From positions 310,001-374,000 of the forward strand of contig NZ_CP107852.1 in NCBI RefSeq assembly GCF_036346875.1: 64,000 bases of DNA. Direction: 5' to 3'. This document shows positions 51,749 through 60,199 of the stretch, in pieces. Each line of letters opens with the position of its first letter. The stretch's first letter is position 1. The translations under genes and the position numbers were made by a program. The stretch is from Nocardia sp. NBC_00508 (GTDB taxonomy: Bacteria; Actinomycetota; Actinomycetes; Mycobacteriales; Mycobacteriaceae). The notes beneath the pieces were generated by a model that was not told the DNA's origin, did no database searches, and worked only from the letters and a program-made list of their open reading frames with translations.

Positions 51749-52423
51749 ATGCGCGTCGTCATCGCGGGCGGACATGGGAAGATCGCGTTGCTGCTCGCCC
51801 CCTTGCTCACCGCGGGCGGCCACGAGGTCGCCGCGCTCATCCGCAACCCCGAGCACGCCGGTGAGGTGCGCGCCGCCGGCGCCGAGCCAGTGGTGTGCGA
51901 CCTGGAAAAGGTCGCCAGCGACGACCTGGCGGACGTCGTAAAAGCCGGTGACGCGGCGATTTTCGCCGCTGGCGCTGGTCCGGGCAGCACCGTGGAACGC
52001 AAGTACACCGTGGATCTGGGCGGCTCCGTACGGCTCGCGGAGACTGCGGAGCGGACCGGAGTGCGCCGCTTCCTGCAGATCTCCACGATGGGCGCCGGCC
52101 ATCCACCTGCGCCCGGCACCGACGAGGTGTGGGCGGCCTACGTCGATGCCAAGACCCAGGCCGAAAACGATGTGCGACGGCGGGATCTGGACTGGACGAT
52201 CCTGCGGCCCGGCGTGCTGGTCGATTCCCCTGGCACCGGACTGGTGACACTCGCCCCGCCGCCGGTCGGGCGCAGTGCCGTCCCCCGCGCCGATGTGGCG
52301 GCCGCGCTGGCCGGACTGCTGCCCGCCGCGCACACCTTCGGTACGACGCTCGAACTCGTCTCAGGCGGCACCCCGATTAGCCAGGCGATTGCGCAGTTGG
52401 CCGACCGAGCCGGGCGAACGTAG
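51749..52423 (+). CDS. NAD(P)H-binding SDR-like protein (atypical SDR)
   Basis: A 224-residue Rossmann-fold protein of the extended/atypical SDR group. It begins VVIAGGHGKIALLLAPLL (GGxGxI-type loop) and continues with LIRNPEH and DLEKVASDDL. The catalytic Tyr/Lys are replaced by YVDAKTQAE, as in NmrA/YwnB-like proteins that sense or bind NADP(H) rather than acting as classical dehydrogenases. AAAGGAG precedes ATG. It follows the lipoprotein gene by 33 bases and precedes a monooxygenase-like gene by 48, so an operon is possible. Confidence 0.87.
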   Translation: MRVVIAGGHGKIALLLAPLLTAGGHEVAALIRNPEHAGEVRAAGAEPVVCDLEKVASDDLADVVKAGDAAIFAAGAGPGSTVERKYTVDLGGSVRLAETAERTGVRRFLQISTMGAGHPPAPGTDEVWAAYVDAKTQAENDVRRRDLDWTILRPGVLVDSPGTGLVTLAPPPVGRSAVPRADVAAALAGLLPAAHTFGTTLELVSGGTPISQAIAQLADRAGRT

Positions 52424-52471
52424 CTGCCACCCTTGCCGATTGACGCCAACGGTCACGATGGGAGAACAACC

Positions 52472-52774
52472 GTGTTCAGTCGTATCGTCTCGATGAAGAT
52501 CCGCCCCGGCTCCCGCGCCGAGTTCCTCGCGGCCATATCCCGCAGCGCCGACGCCTCCGTGCGGACCGAGCCAGGCTGTCTGCGTTTCGACATCTGCGCA
52601 GATCGGGTGGACCCGCACCGCTTCTTTCTCTACCAGCTCTACACCGACGACGAGGCGGCGGAGGCACACCGTTTCACCGAGCATTTCCTCGCCTGGCGGG
52701 AGGCGGCCGATCAATTCGTCGAGCCGGGTACGCAGATCGATTACAGCACGGACGTCCTGTTCGGCCGGTACTGA
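52472..52774 (+). CDS. Antibiotic-biosynthesis-monooxygenase (ABM) domain protein
   Basis: A 100-residue ferredoxin-like dimer subunit. It has the ABM pattern: SMKIRPGSRAEFLAAI, TEPGCLRFDICADRVDPHRFFLYQLYTDDEAAEAHRFTEHF, then a C-terminal strand. This is the layout of putative quinol monooxygenases such as YgiN and of LsrG. GTG at 52472 has GGGAG nine bases upstream. Function in quinone or small-molecule oxidation is inferred from the family. Confidence 0.82.
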   Translation: MFSRIVSMKIRPGSRAEFLAAISRSADASVRTEPGCLRFDICADRVDPHRFFLYQLYTDDEAAEAHRFTEHFLAWREAADQFVEPGTQIDYSTDVLFGRY

Positions 52775-52844
52775 ATTTCTATCGCGAGCACTACGTCCGC
52801 AAACCAGCGCGGGTGAAATGTCCACTGCGCACGTGCAATCGATC

Positions 52845-52886
52845 GTGCAGATGTGCTTGCATCTGAAAGGTTCAGCGACATAAACT
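52845..52886 (+). promoter_or_regulatory. Promoter with GCAGATGTRCTTGCATCTG element (copy 1)
   Basis: The element spans 52845-52865. TTGCAT (52857-52862) can be the -35 and TAAACT (52881-52886) the -10, spacer 18. CAGATG and CATCTG form an inverted repeat over the -35. The same arrangement occurs at 55953-55994. Confidence 0.7.
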
Positions 52887-52991
52887 CAGTGCCGCAACGC
52901 TTTACAGGGGACCACAAGGGGAGGCCGTGTTGGCGAGCCGAAGGCCGAAGTCGCCGTGGGTTTGCCGCCGCCGAACATCAGGGGCATTCGA

Positions 52992-53297
52992 ATGAAACAA
53001 CCACTCAGCGGCCGCAGGCTCGGATCAGCCGACGCCGTACTGGCCGACCAGCCAGCGAACGATAGAAATATGAGCACATCGCCGGCCCGAAGCGGCCACA
53101 CGAACACCGCGTTCTCCCGAGAAACCGCTGTGGCGTATGTCATCGACGCCGTCGAATCCACCGGGGCGGCAACACGGCACGACTTCGATATCGAACGAAT
53201 CGTCACCATCGCACACGCGATGGCCGACGATTGGGATCTCAAAGCATTACAGCCCGCGACTTTTTGGCGAATCGCCTCCAGCTTCATCAAGCAATGA
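52992..53297 (+). CDS. Small conserved hypothetical protein
   Basis: A 101-residue protein. The first 45 residues are variable; the rest is ETAVAYVIDAVESTGAATRHDFDIERIVTIAHAMADDWDLKAL followed by FWRIASSFI, the kind of small helical domain I have seen near XRE/DUF397 genes in actinomycetes. The start at 52992 is supported by the leader AGGGGCATTCGAATGA, nearly identical to that before the gene at 56088. Expressed from the copy-1 promoter at 52845. Function unknown. Confidence 0.65.
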   Translation: MKQPLSGRRLGSADAVLADQPANDRNMSTSPARSGHTNTAFSRETAVAYVIDAVESTGAATRHDFDIERIVTIAHAMADDWDLKALQPATFWRIASSFIKQ

Positions 53298-53546
53298 CAC
53301 CGGCCCGCCGTCCGATGCCCGGCGGGTAACAACCGAATAATCGCCCTGTGCCACAAGCACTTCCGTCGCACAACCGCCCGTCGCCGTGCGCCGATCGCCG
53401 AGCGCCATCGGTGCCGGGCGTTTGCCCTTGCCGCCGTCATTTCCACCGGTAAACGGGAAGATCACACGCCGAAAACCACCGCCGTTTCCGGGGTGGCCGC
53501 TCGACGTCTTCGGTTGTTCAGCAGTTCGACCCGCCGCCGTGCGCTC

Positions 53547-54434
53547 TCAGCGACCGGCGGCGTACTTCTCGATGATCTCGATCGACTTGTCCGGGCGCTC
53601 GGCCTGGACGCTGAGCCGGTCCATGACCGACAGATAAAGCGCCAAGTCTTGCCGCCGTTCCAGATACAGCGCACTGGTCAGGTGTTCGAGGTACACGATG
53701 TCGGGGAGTTCCGCTTCCGCGAAACGCAGGATGCTGAAGGAACTACCCGCGGCGGCATGCTCGCCCGCGGAATAGGGCAGCACCTGGATCGTCACGTTCG
53801 GCAGGTTGGCGAGTGTGATCAGATGCAACATCTGCTCCCGGTGCACCTGCGCGCCACCGACCGGCCGGTGCAGCGCGGCCTCGTCGATCACCGCCCAGAC
53901 CACCGGCGGGTCCGGCCGGAACAGGATTTCCTGCCTGCGTTGCCGCACCGCGACCCGCCGATCCGTTTCGGCGTCCTCGTACCCGAGCGCCACGACCGCC
54001 CTGGCGTATGCGGGCGTTTGCAGCAGGCCGGGCACGAGATGCGCCTCGTAGGTGCGAATCTTGCTCGCGGCCTGTTCCAGACCGAGGTAGGTGCCGAACC
54101 ACTGAGGCAGCAGATCGTTGTAGCGATGCCACCAACCGGGCTCGTTCGCCTGCCTGGCCAGTTCGAGGAACGACTCGCGTTCCTCCGGATCGTGGACGCC
54201 GTACAGGGTCAGCAGGTCGCGAATGTCGCGTTCCTTGAAGCCGGTGCGGCCCAGCTCGAGACGACTGATCTTGGCGTGCGAACCCCGGATCGCATCACCC
54301 GCGGCTTCGCGGGTGATGTTTTTCTTCTCCCGAAGTTTGCGCAACTGGCCACCCAATGCGATACGTAGCACGGTCGGACCACGTTCTGCGACAATAGATT
54401 GCACGCGGCCATCGTCATCGGGTTCAGCGATCAT
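53547..54434 (-). CDS. XRE-family regulator with DUF5753 domain (copy 3)
   Basis: A 295-residue regulator with helix-turn-helix LGGQLRKLREKKNITREAAGDAIRGSHAKISRLELGR and a DUF5753 domain (WWHRYNDLLPQWFGTYLGLEQAASKIRTYEAHLVPGLLQTPAYA; LPDIVYLEHLTSALYLERR). It is clearly related to the copies at 43008 and 44049 but more distant from them than they are from each other. ATG at 54434 has GGAG upstream; the frame is open beyond it. The DUF397 gene lies 90 bases upstream on the same strand, the usual partner in these regulator pairs. Confidence 0.9.
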   Translation of the reverse strand: MIAEPDDDGRVQSIVAERGPTVLRIALGGQLRKLREKKNITREAAGDAIRGSHAKISRLELGRTGFKERDIRDLLTLYGVHDPEERESFLELARQANEPGWWHRYNDLLPQWFGTYLGLEQAASKIRTYEAHLVPGLLQTPAYARAVVALGYEDAETDRRVAVRQRRQEILFRPDPPVVWAVIDEAALHRPVGGAQVHREQMLHLITLANLPNVTIQVLPYSAGEHAAAGSSFSILRFAEAELPDIVYLEHLTSALYLERRQDLALYLSVMDRLSVQAERPDKSIEIIEKYAAGR

Positions 54435-54524
54435 CGAGTTCGTCTCCGATACTCCGGGGGTTGCCCACAGTGTGTCACAACCATCGGTCGCGAGACACAC
54501 CGCACCGACCGCCAATGCTACCGC

Positions 54525-54746
54525 TCAGCTAGTCAAATAGTCGAACTCTCCGGCCTTCGCGCCACGGACGAACGCATCGATCTCCGGACGCGTGTAGAAG
54601 ATGACACCGCCTTCCGGATCCCGCGAGTTACGCACCGCTACCTGCCCGTTGGACGCTTCGGCCAGCTCGACGCAGTTGCCGCTCGGATTGCTGAAGGAAC
54701 TCTTGCGCCAAGTCCCGATGATCTTGTTGGTGGATGTATCCGACAT
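54525..54746 (-). CDS. DUF397-family small protein
   Basis: A 73-residue protein with the family pattern WRKSSFSNPSGNCVELAE, VAVRNSRDPEGGVIFYT, and IDAFVRGAKAGEFDYL. DUF397 proteins are usually encoded beside XRE/DUF5753 regulators and are thought to bind or antagonise them. AGGAG lies eight bases before ATG. Here it is first in the leftward pair with the XRE gene, and divergent from the methyltransferase. Confidence 0.93.
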   Translation of the reverse strand: MSDTSTNKIIGTWRKSSFSNPSGNCVELAEASNGQVAVRNSRDPEGGVIFYTRPEIDAFVRGAKAGEFDYLTS

Positions 54747-54786
54747 CTTGCCCACTCCTCGGTTACCGCAGTTCGGCGAATCGGTT

Positions 54787-54842
54787 CGTGCAGATGCACG
54801 CTCAAACGTTCTTGCATTTGCACTGACACCGGACGATAGCAC
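54787..54842 (+). promoter_or_regulatory. Divergent control region with CTTGCATTTG element (copy 3)
   Basis: Contains the palindrome CGTGCA-GA-TGCACG (54787-54800) and CTTGCATTTG (54811-54820), matching the element seen at 52845 and 55953. TTGCAT (54812-54817) and TAGCAC (54837-54842), spacer 19, could drive the methyltransferase at 55067. Confidence 0.5.
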
Positions 54843-55066
54843 GAGGTTCACCCCTTGCGCGCCTGCTAATTCGGGCCAACTGGACAGGAATGTGAAACAT
54901 GACCGCGTCGCGGTGCAAACACCGTGATCAGCTCGCCGATCCCACCGGCCGACGCCACACGAATCTTGTACTGTCACAGTGCACATCGGATGTACCAGTC
55001 AGTCGCGACACCCAGCGCCCACCCGCACGGCCGTGCCGCGGAAACGTTTCGCGAGGAGTCCCACCC

Positions 55067-55864
55067 ATGCCCGAAGACCACAGCCCGCTCATCCGGACCG
55101 ACATTCCGCACTCAGCGCGGATCTGGAACTACTGGATGGGCGGAAAGGACTACTACGAGATCGATCGCATCGCCGGAGACGCGGGCATCGAGGTCGACCC
55201 CGATATCACCACCATGGCGGTGCAGTCGCGCCAGTTCCTCATCCGCGCGGTGCGCTATCTCGCTGGTGAGCAGGGCATCCGCCAGTTCCTCGACATCGGG
55301 ACCGGCCTGCCCACCATGCAGAACACCCATGAGGTCGCGCAGAGCGTCGCGCCCGAGTCCAAGATCGTCTACGTGGACAACGACCCGCTCGTGCTCACCC
55401 ACGCGCGGGCGCTGCTCACCAGCACCACGCCCGAGGGTGTCACCACCTATGTCGACGCCGACTACCACGATCCCGAACGAATCATCGCCGATGCCAAGAA
55501 CGTCCTGAACTTCAACGAGCCGATCGGTGTGATGTTCATGGGCGTGCTCGGCCACGCGAAGACCTATGACGCCCTCCTGCGGATCGTGCGGACCGTGCTG
55601 GATTCGGTGCCCTCCGGCAGTCATCTGGTGATGTGGGACGGCACCGACGACAGCAAGGCGTATGTCACGCTGTGCGAGAACTACACCGGCACCGGAGGAA
55701 CTCCTTACGTCCCCCGTCCCCAGGCTCAGATCAAGGCCGTCTTCGACGGTCTGGAGTTGGTGGAACCGGGCTTCGTGTCCATCACTCAGTGGCGCGCGTC
55801 CGAGACCGAGGTGGGCGAGATCCGTCCCATCTCCGCCTACGGTGCGGTGGCTCGCAAACCGTAA
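55067..55864 (+). CDS. SAM-dependent methyltransferase, DUF574 type
   Basis: A 265-residue protein of the actinomycete family that starts with IPHSARIWNYWMGGKDYYEIDR. Motif I is FLDIGTGLPTMQNTHEVAQ, followed by VYVDNDPLVLTHARALL and a C-terminal WRASETEVGEIRPISAYGAVARK. These proteins often occur with XRE/DUF397 pairs, as here, and their substrates are unknown. GAGGAG precedes ATG at 55067. A classic terminator follows. Confidence 0.9.
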   Translation: MPEDHSPLIRTDIPHSARIWNYWMGGKDYYEIDRIAGDAGIEVDPDITTMAVQSRQFLIRAVRYLAGEQGIRQFLDIGTGLPTMQNTHEVAQSVAPESKIVYVDNDPLVLTHARALLTSTTPEGVTTYVDADYHDPERIIADAKNVLNFNEPIGVMFMGVLGHAKTYDALLRIVRTVLDSVPSGSHLVMWDGTDDSKAYVTLCENYTGTGGTPYVPRPQAQIKAVFDGLELVEPGFVSITQWRASETEVGEIRPISAYGAVARKP

Positions 55865-55896
55865 GCCCCCCTGAACACCAAACCGCAAGCGGCACA

Positions 55897-55940
55897 GCGG
55901 CGGTCGTCGGCTCGGGGCCGACGATCGCCGCCGATTTTTT
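55897..55940 (+). terminator. Rho-independent terminator after the methyltransferase
   Basis: 14-bp stem with one G-U pair (arms 55897-55910 and 55918-55931), 7-base loop, then a run of six T at 55935-55940. The clearest intrinsic terminator in the window. Confidence 0.85.
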
Positions 55941-55952
55941 CTCCGACCGATC

Positions 55953-55994
55953 GTGCAGATGTACTTGCATCTGTAAGTGACGGAGGCATAGACT
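55953..55994 (+). promoter_or_regulatory. Promoter with GCAGATGTRCTTGCATCTG element (copy 2)
   Basis: Identical to copy 1 over the element except for one base. -35 TTGCAT (55965-55970), -10 TAGACT (55989-55994), spacer 18, as at 52845. Drives the small gene at 56088. Confidence 0.7.
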
Positions 55995-56087
55995 CGGGTA
56001 CGAAATCCGGGAGGTACGCAGGGAGTTCGAGCCGGCGTCGCCATCACGTCAGCCTCCCACCGCACGTCGGACGCAAGGGGCAGTCGA

Positions 56088-56318
56088 ATGAGCCAGCCAT
56101 TTCGAACTCCCCATCCGGTTGCCGTCATCGCCGGCGCCGAGCCCTTGCGTCAATACCCCACACCGGATTTTTCCATGTCCGACTGCGGGTTCGAGCCACG
56201 TGGCCTCACCTACCGGCAGGCCCGCGATATCCTCCATGCCCATGAGGTGCACGGCCCGCAGTGCAGGCAGTGGCTGGCTGCGGCGGCCTACCTGTCCGCC
56301 GGGCTGGACGACGAGTAA
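56088..56318 (+). CDS. Small hypothetical protein of the XRE/DUF397 island
   Basis: A 76-residue protein whose second half, FEPRGLTYRQARDILHAHEV then CRQWLAAAAYLSAGLDDE, is helical; the first part is variable and Pro-rich. Its leader AGGGGCAGTCGAATGA matches that of the gene at 52992, and both have the same promoter, although the proteins are not obviously homologous. This supports a common regulon. No named family. Confidence 0.65.
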   Translation: MSQPFRTPHPVAVIAGAEPLRQYPTPDFSMSDCGFEPRGLTYRQARDILHAHEVHGPQCRQWLAAAAYLSAGLDDE

Positions 56319-56572
56319 GTTCTCCGAAATCTCCTGACGCGCAGCGGCATTCATCGTCGGCGCAAAGCCTGCACTTTGCCGTCGCGCCGGGTCGCACCGG
56401 CCGCAACCCTCCGCGTCGGGCGTCGAGTCACCGGCAGCTCATCGCGCGACACATCAGGCTGACGATCGATCTCACCGATCACTCCCGGTGCACCCGACCC
56501 TTTCGTATAGTGATCGATCGACTCGGGCGCCATTTCTCGCACGCCTGACGTGGCATTTGGAGCGAACTCGTC

Positions 56573-57835
56573 ATGACCTACTCCGCGTTGGAACTGTCCG
56601 CTGGCTCGTCCGACTCGGCGCTGGAAATCGGTGGGCAGCCGGCTTCGGTCCCGCTGCAGAACACCGACCGCGTGGCCTCGCGCATGGTCGGATACTTCGA
56701 GAACTGCATGGCCCCCTGCCGGACCCTGCCCGGCGAGCAATTGCGCGGAGACGTCACCAAACTCACCCGAAGCTGCCTGAGCCTGGCCGCCGAGATGCTC
56801 GACCGGCGCACCGTGCCCGACGACGAACAGCTCGGCGCGGTGCGCGCGGCCGCGACCAGGTGGGCGCGCGAGGGGGTGCCCCTCAGCACCATCCTGCGCA
56901 CCTACCACGAGGGGCTGCGCATCGCGTTCGGCCTGGTCACCGCGCGGGCCAAAGCCGACGACGTGGACGAGGTGCTGATCGCCACCGATCTCATCCTGGA
57001 GCTGCTGGAGGCGATCACCGCGGCGGTGTCGGACGCCTACGTCGACGAGCAGCACCTGGTCGCCAAGGAGCACCAGACGGCGGCGCAGACACTCGCCTCG
57101 GCACTGCTCAGCGGTCGCGGCAGCTCGGCATTGGCACGGCAGACCGGCATTCCGATCGCCGAGTCCTATCAGGTTGTCGCGCTGTCGATTCCGGAGCACC
57201 CGGACGAACGCGATCCGCGCGTCGACGGGAACGTCGCGGCGCGCCGCAAGCTACGCAGGCTCCAGTCCGAGCTGGCCACCACGTTCGCCTCCCGCGCGCT
57301 CGCCCTGCTCAGCATCAAGGGCGGCACGCTACTCATCCCGGTGGGTGACGACGCCGAGGCCGCGCTCAGCGACGCGACGCTCGACGTGCTGGCCGAGGCC
57401 GCCGAGGTTCCGCTCACCGCGACGGTGGTGCCGAGCGAGACCGATCGGATACCGGAGTCGGCCGATCAAGCCCACGAACTGCTCAATCTGGTTCGCGTCG
57501 GCGCCAGACCGCCCGGTCTCTATCAGATGTCGGATCTGGCCGTCGAATACCAGCTCACCCGCGGCGGTCCGGCGACACGGCGGATCGCGACCATCCTCGA
57601 TCCGCTCGATGCCCATCCCGAACTGTTCGACACCATGCGCGCCTACCTCGGCAACGACATGAATCGCCAGCTCACCGCACGCCAGCTCTACGTGCACCCG
57701 AACACGGTCGACTACCGGCTGCGGCGCATCGCCCAGCTGACCTCGATCGATCTGGCGACCTCGGCGGGCATCTCGCAGGCGGCGATCGCGCTGCTGGCGC
57801 GCGACCTCGACCGCAGCGTCGCCGGGCGTCTCTGA
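56573..57835 (+). CDS. PucR/CdaR-type transcriptional regulator (paralogue 3)
   Basis: A 420-residue regulator, complete and collinear with the gene at 25262: TRWAREGVPLSTILRTYHEG, EHQTAAQTLASALLSG, AARRKLRRLQSEL, SIKGGTLLIPVG, and the C-terminal HTH LTARQLYVHPNTVDYRLRRIAQLTS. Its middle region is closer to the truncated copy at 40137 (shared AREHQTAAQTL-type helix and SYQVVALSIPEHPDER). ATG at 56573 has GGAG about ten bases upstream. It is followed rightward by a CBS protein 102 bases later. Effector unknown. Confidence 0.88.
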   Translation: MTYSALELSAGSSDSALEIGGQPASVPLQNTDRVASRMVGYFENCMAPCRTLPGEQLRGDVTKLTRSCLSLAAEMLDRRTVPDDEQLGAVRAAATRWAREGVPLSTILRTYHEGLRIAFGLVTARAKADDVDEVLIATDLILELLEAITAAVSDAYVDEQHLVAKEHQTAAQTLASALLSGRGSSALARQTGIPIAESYQVVALSIPEHPDERDPRVDGNVAARRKLRRLQSELATTFASRALALLSIKGGTLLIPVGDDAEAALSDATLDVLAEAAEVPLTATVVPSETDRIPESADQAHELLNLVRVGARPPGLYQMSDLAVEYQLTRGGPATRRIATILDPLDAHPELFDTMRAYLGNDMNRQLTARQLYVHPNTVDYRLRRIAQLTSIDLATSAGISQAAIALLARDLDRSVAGRL

Positions 57836-57937
57836 CGTCCCCGCCGTGACCGAATCGTGGCCTGTAATGGATTCGTGCTGGTCACCGAACCACGAACTTG
57901 CGATCCTGGTAATGCCGCGACGTCTGGATGGTGAAAT

Positions 57938-58372
57938 ATGCGAATTTCGGAGATCCTGCACAGGAAGGGCAGCGACGTAGCCACGGTCGCACCCGACACG
58001 ACGGTGCGCACGCTGCTCGCCGCGCTGGCCGAGCGGAATATCGGCGCGGTGGTCGTCTCGCCGGACGGCACCGCGATCGCGGGCATCGTCTCCGAGCGCG
58101 ACGTGGTACGCAGTCTGCACGCCCGCGGTGCGGACCTGCTGGACACGCCGGTCTCGGAGATCATGACCGCCGACGTGCGCACCTGCGCCCCCGACGATCG
58201 GGTCGACGGCCTGCGCCGCATCATGACCGAGCACCGCATCCGGCACCTGCCCGTGGTGCACGAGGGCAGGCTGGTCGGCATCGTCAGCATCGGTGACGTG
58301 GTGAAGAGCGCGATCTCCGAACTGGCGACCGAACGCCAGCACCTCGTCGAGTACCTGCAGGGCCGGTACTAG
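57938..58372 (+). CDS. Two-CBS-domain protein
   Basis: A 144-residue protein of two CBS domains: VATVAPDTTVRTLLAALAERNIGAVVVSPDGTAIAGIVSERDVVR and VDGLRRIMTEHRIRHLPVVHEGRLVGIVSIGDVVK. Such stand-alone pairs bind AMP/ATP or related ligands. It is a different subfamily from the one at 33363 (begins MRISEILHRKG). Its stop overlaps the converging PNPOx gene stop (CTAG, 58369-58372). Confidence 0.9.
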   Translation: MRISEILHRKGSDVATVAPDTTVRTLLAALAERNIGAVVVSPDGTAIAGIVSERDVVRSLHARGADLLDTPVSEIMTADVRTCAPDDRVDGLRRIMTEHRIRHLPVVHEGRLVGIVSIGDVVKSAISELATERQHLVEYLQGRY

Positions 58373-58800
58373 TACTCGCTGAGGTCGCCCAGATCGGCCG
58401 AGAGCCAATGCTCCGGCCGCAGATAGACCACGACCTGCTCACCGAAGGACGCGGCCGCCTTCAGGTAGCCGTCGACCGATTCGGCCGGCAGATACCGCGC
58501 GGCCATCTCGTGGTGCATCTCCTCGGTCATCGGGGTGATCCGGCTGACCGGACCCTCCACGCTCACATACCGGACGGTCGGCTCGAGGTGCTGCACCATC
58601 AGGGTGAACCGGCCGGCTTCCCGGAGATGGCGCATCTTCTGCGACTCGGGACCGGTCAGCAGCCACACCTCCGCGCCGGGGCGGTACTGGTACCAGATCG
58701 GGACGGTCAGCGGGCCACGACCGGCGCCCGCGGACACCGAGAACGCCGCGATATGCGGCTGCGCGAGGAACTCTTGACGCTCTTGAAGGGTCAGCGGCAT
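58369..58800 (-). CDS. PNPOx-like flavin/F420-binding split-barrel protein
   Basis: A 143-residue protein of the pyridoxamine-5'-phosphate oxidase-like fold: LTLQERQEFLAQPHIAAFSVSAGAGRGPLTVPIWYQYRPGAEVWLLTG, then FTLMVQHLEPTVRYVSVEGPV. In mycolata this fold includes F420-dependent reductases (FDOR-B) and haem-degrading relatives. I cannot fix the cofactor. ATG at 58800 fits the family start. It is divergent from the PLP-enzyme cluster across 109 bases. Confidence 0.87.
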   Translation of the reverse strand: MPLTLQERQEFLAQPHIAAFSVSAGAGRGPLTVPIWYQYRPGAEVWLLTGPESQKMRHLREAGRFTLMVQHLEPTVRYVSVEGPVSRITPMTEEMHHEMAARYLPAESVDGYLKAAASFGEQVVVYLRPEHWLSADLGDLSEY

Positions 58801-58909
58801 GCCGTCCAGGCTAGTCCTGAAAGCCGTTGCCCACGACAAAACTTCGTAGTCCGTACCAAAAATGCGTATCGTGGGTGGCGTCCGACCAGCCGATGAAGGG
58901 AGCGTCACG

Positions 58910-60199
58910 TTGCGGTCCCCGGCCTCGAGATCGCCGATCGCGCGGGCGGAGGCTCCCCGGCTATCGGCATCGGCGGCACTCGCGCCTGCGATGGTGCGGT
59001 CGCTGTTCCCCGCACTCGCCGACACCACCGAGGTCTACCTCGACAGCGCCGCGACAACGCAGAAACCGCTGCCGGTCATCGAGACGATCCACCGCTATCA
59101 CAGCAGCGGCACCGCCAACGCGGGACGCGGCACCTACCCGTGGGCCACCGGCCTCACCGCGCGCATCGCCCGCGTCCGGGAGCAGGCCGCCGCCTTCATC
59201 GGCGCCGAGCATCCGGACGAGGTGGTCTTCACCGGCGGAGCCACCGCGGCGGTCAACGCCGTCGCACTGTCCTGGGGGCTGGCCGCGCTCGCCGACGGTG
59301 ACGAAATCCTCTACAACGCAACCGATCACGCCTCGAACGTCTATCCGTGGCTGCATCTGCGCGGGCTGCTCGCCCGGTTCGGCCGCCGCGTCGAGCTGAT
59401 CCCCTACCGGGTGACCGGCGCCGGTGAGGCGGACACCGACGACATCCTGGCCAAGGTCACGCCGCGGACCCGGCTGATCACGACCAGCCATCTGCACCAC
59501 GTTTTCGGCGGGCTCAGCACGCTGGAGGAACTGCGCGAGCGCATCGACCCCGCCATCCTGCTGTGCTTCGACTGCTCGCAGAGCGGCGGGCATCTTCCGG
59601 TCGACGTGACCGCGCTCAGCGCGGATTTCGCGATCTTCGCCGCGCACAAGATGTTCGGCGCCCCCGGCACCGGAATCCTCTACTGCCGCAGGCGCGTGCA
59701 CGACCGCCTCGTGCCGTTCCTGCCCGGCGGCAACTCCGGGGTGCGGCCGGGCGCGAGCGGACTGACCGCAGGGACGATGCCCGATCTGCTGGAGGGCGGC
59801 ACCCCCAACATCCCCGGCATCCTGGCGCTCGGCAGCGCGCTGGAGGTGCTGGAGTCGTTCGGCCTCGGCGCCATCGCAGTGCACAACCGCACTCTCACCT
59901 TGCGCCTGATCGAGGGCCTGCGACCGGTCCCCGGCCTCGAGTTCCTGCCCGGGCCAGCGCATGCGGCGTGCGCGGTCGGCTACGGCATCGCCTCTTTCAC
60001 GCTGGACGGGATCTCGGCGACCGACTTGGGATTCGTGTTGAGCGAGCTGGGTTTCCTGGTGCGCACCGGCGCGCATTGCGTCCCCGCTGTGGCCGACGAC
60101 GCGGGCTCGGTGCGGGTCAGCACGCACATCTACAACACGCCCGACGAGATCGACCGATTCGTCGCGTGCGTGCAGTCCGTCGCCGAGGAGGTCACGTGA
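58910..60199 (+). CDS. Class V aminotransferase / cysteine-desulfurase-like PLP enzyme
   Basis: A 429-residue fold-type I PLP enzyme of the SufS/CsdA group. YLDSAATTQKP starts the core; TDHASNVYPW, TSHLHHVFG and FDCSQSGGHLPVDV supply cofactor contacts; Lys247 in AAHKMFGAPGTG binds PLP; Cys390 in RTGAHCVPAV occupies the desulfurase nucleophile position. TTG at 58910 has AAGGGAG seven bases upstream; an ATG at 58862 without a ribosome site would add 16 residues. No SUF genes are nearby, and it overlaps the next gene (GTGA), so it probably supplies sulfur or performs a lyase/aminotransferase step in the pathway encoded by this operon. Confidence 0.88.
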   Translation: MRSPASRSPIARAEAPRLSASAALAPAMVRSLFPALADTTEVYLDSAATTQKPLPVIETIHRYHSSGTANAGRGTYPWATGLTARIARVREQAAAFIGAEHPDEVVFTGGATAAVNAVALSWGLAALADGDEILYNATDHASNVYPWLHLRGLLARFGRRVELIPYRVTGAGEADTDDILAKVTPRTRLITTSHLHHVFGGLSTLEELRERIDPAILLCFDCSQSGGHLPVDVTALSADFAIFAAHKMFGAPGTGILYCRRRVHDRLVPFLPGGNSGVRPGASGLTAGTMPDLLEGGTPNIPGILALGSALEVLESFGLGAIAVHNRTLTLRLIEGLRPVPGLEFLPGPAHAACAVGYGIASFTLDGISATDLGFVLSELGFLVRTGAHCVPAVADDAGSVRVSTHIYNTPDEIDRFVACVQSVAEEVT

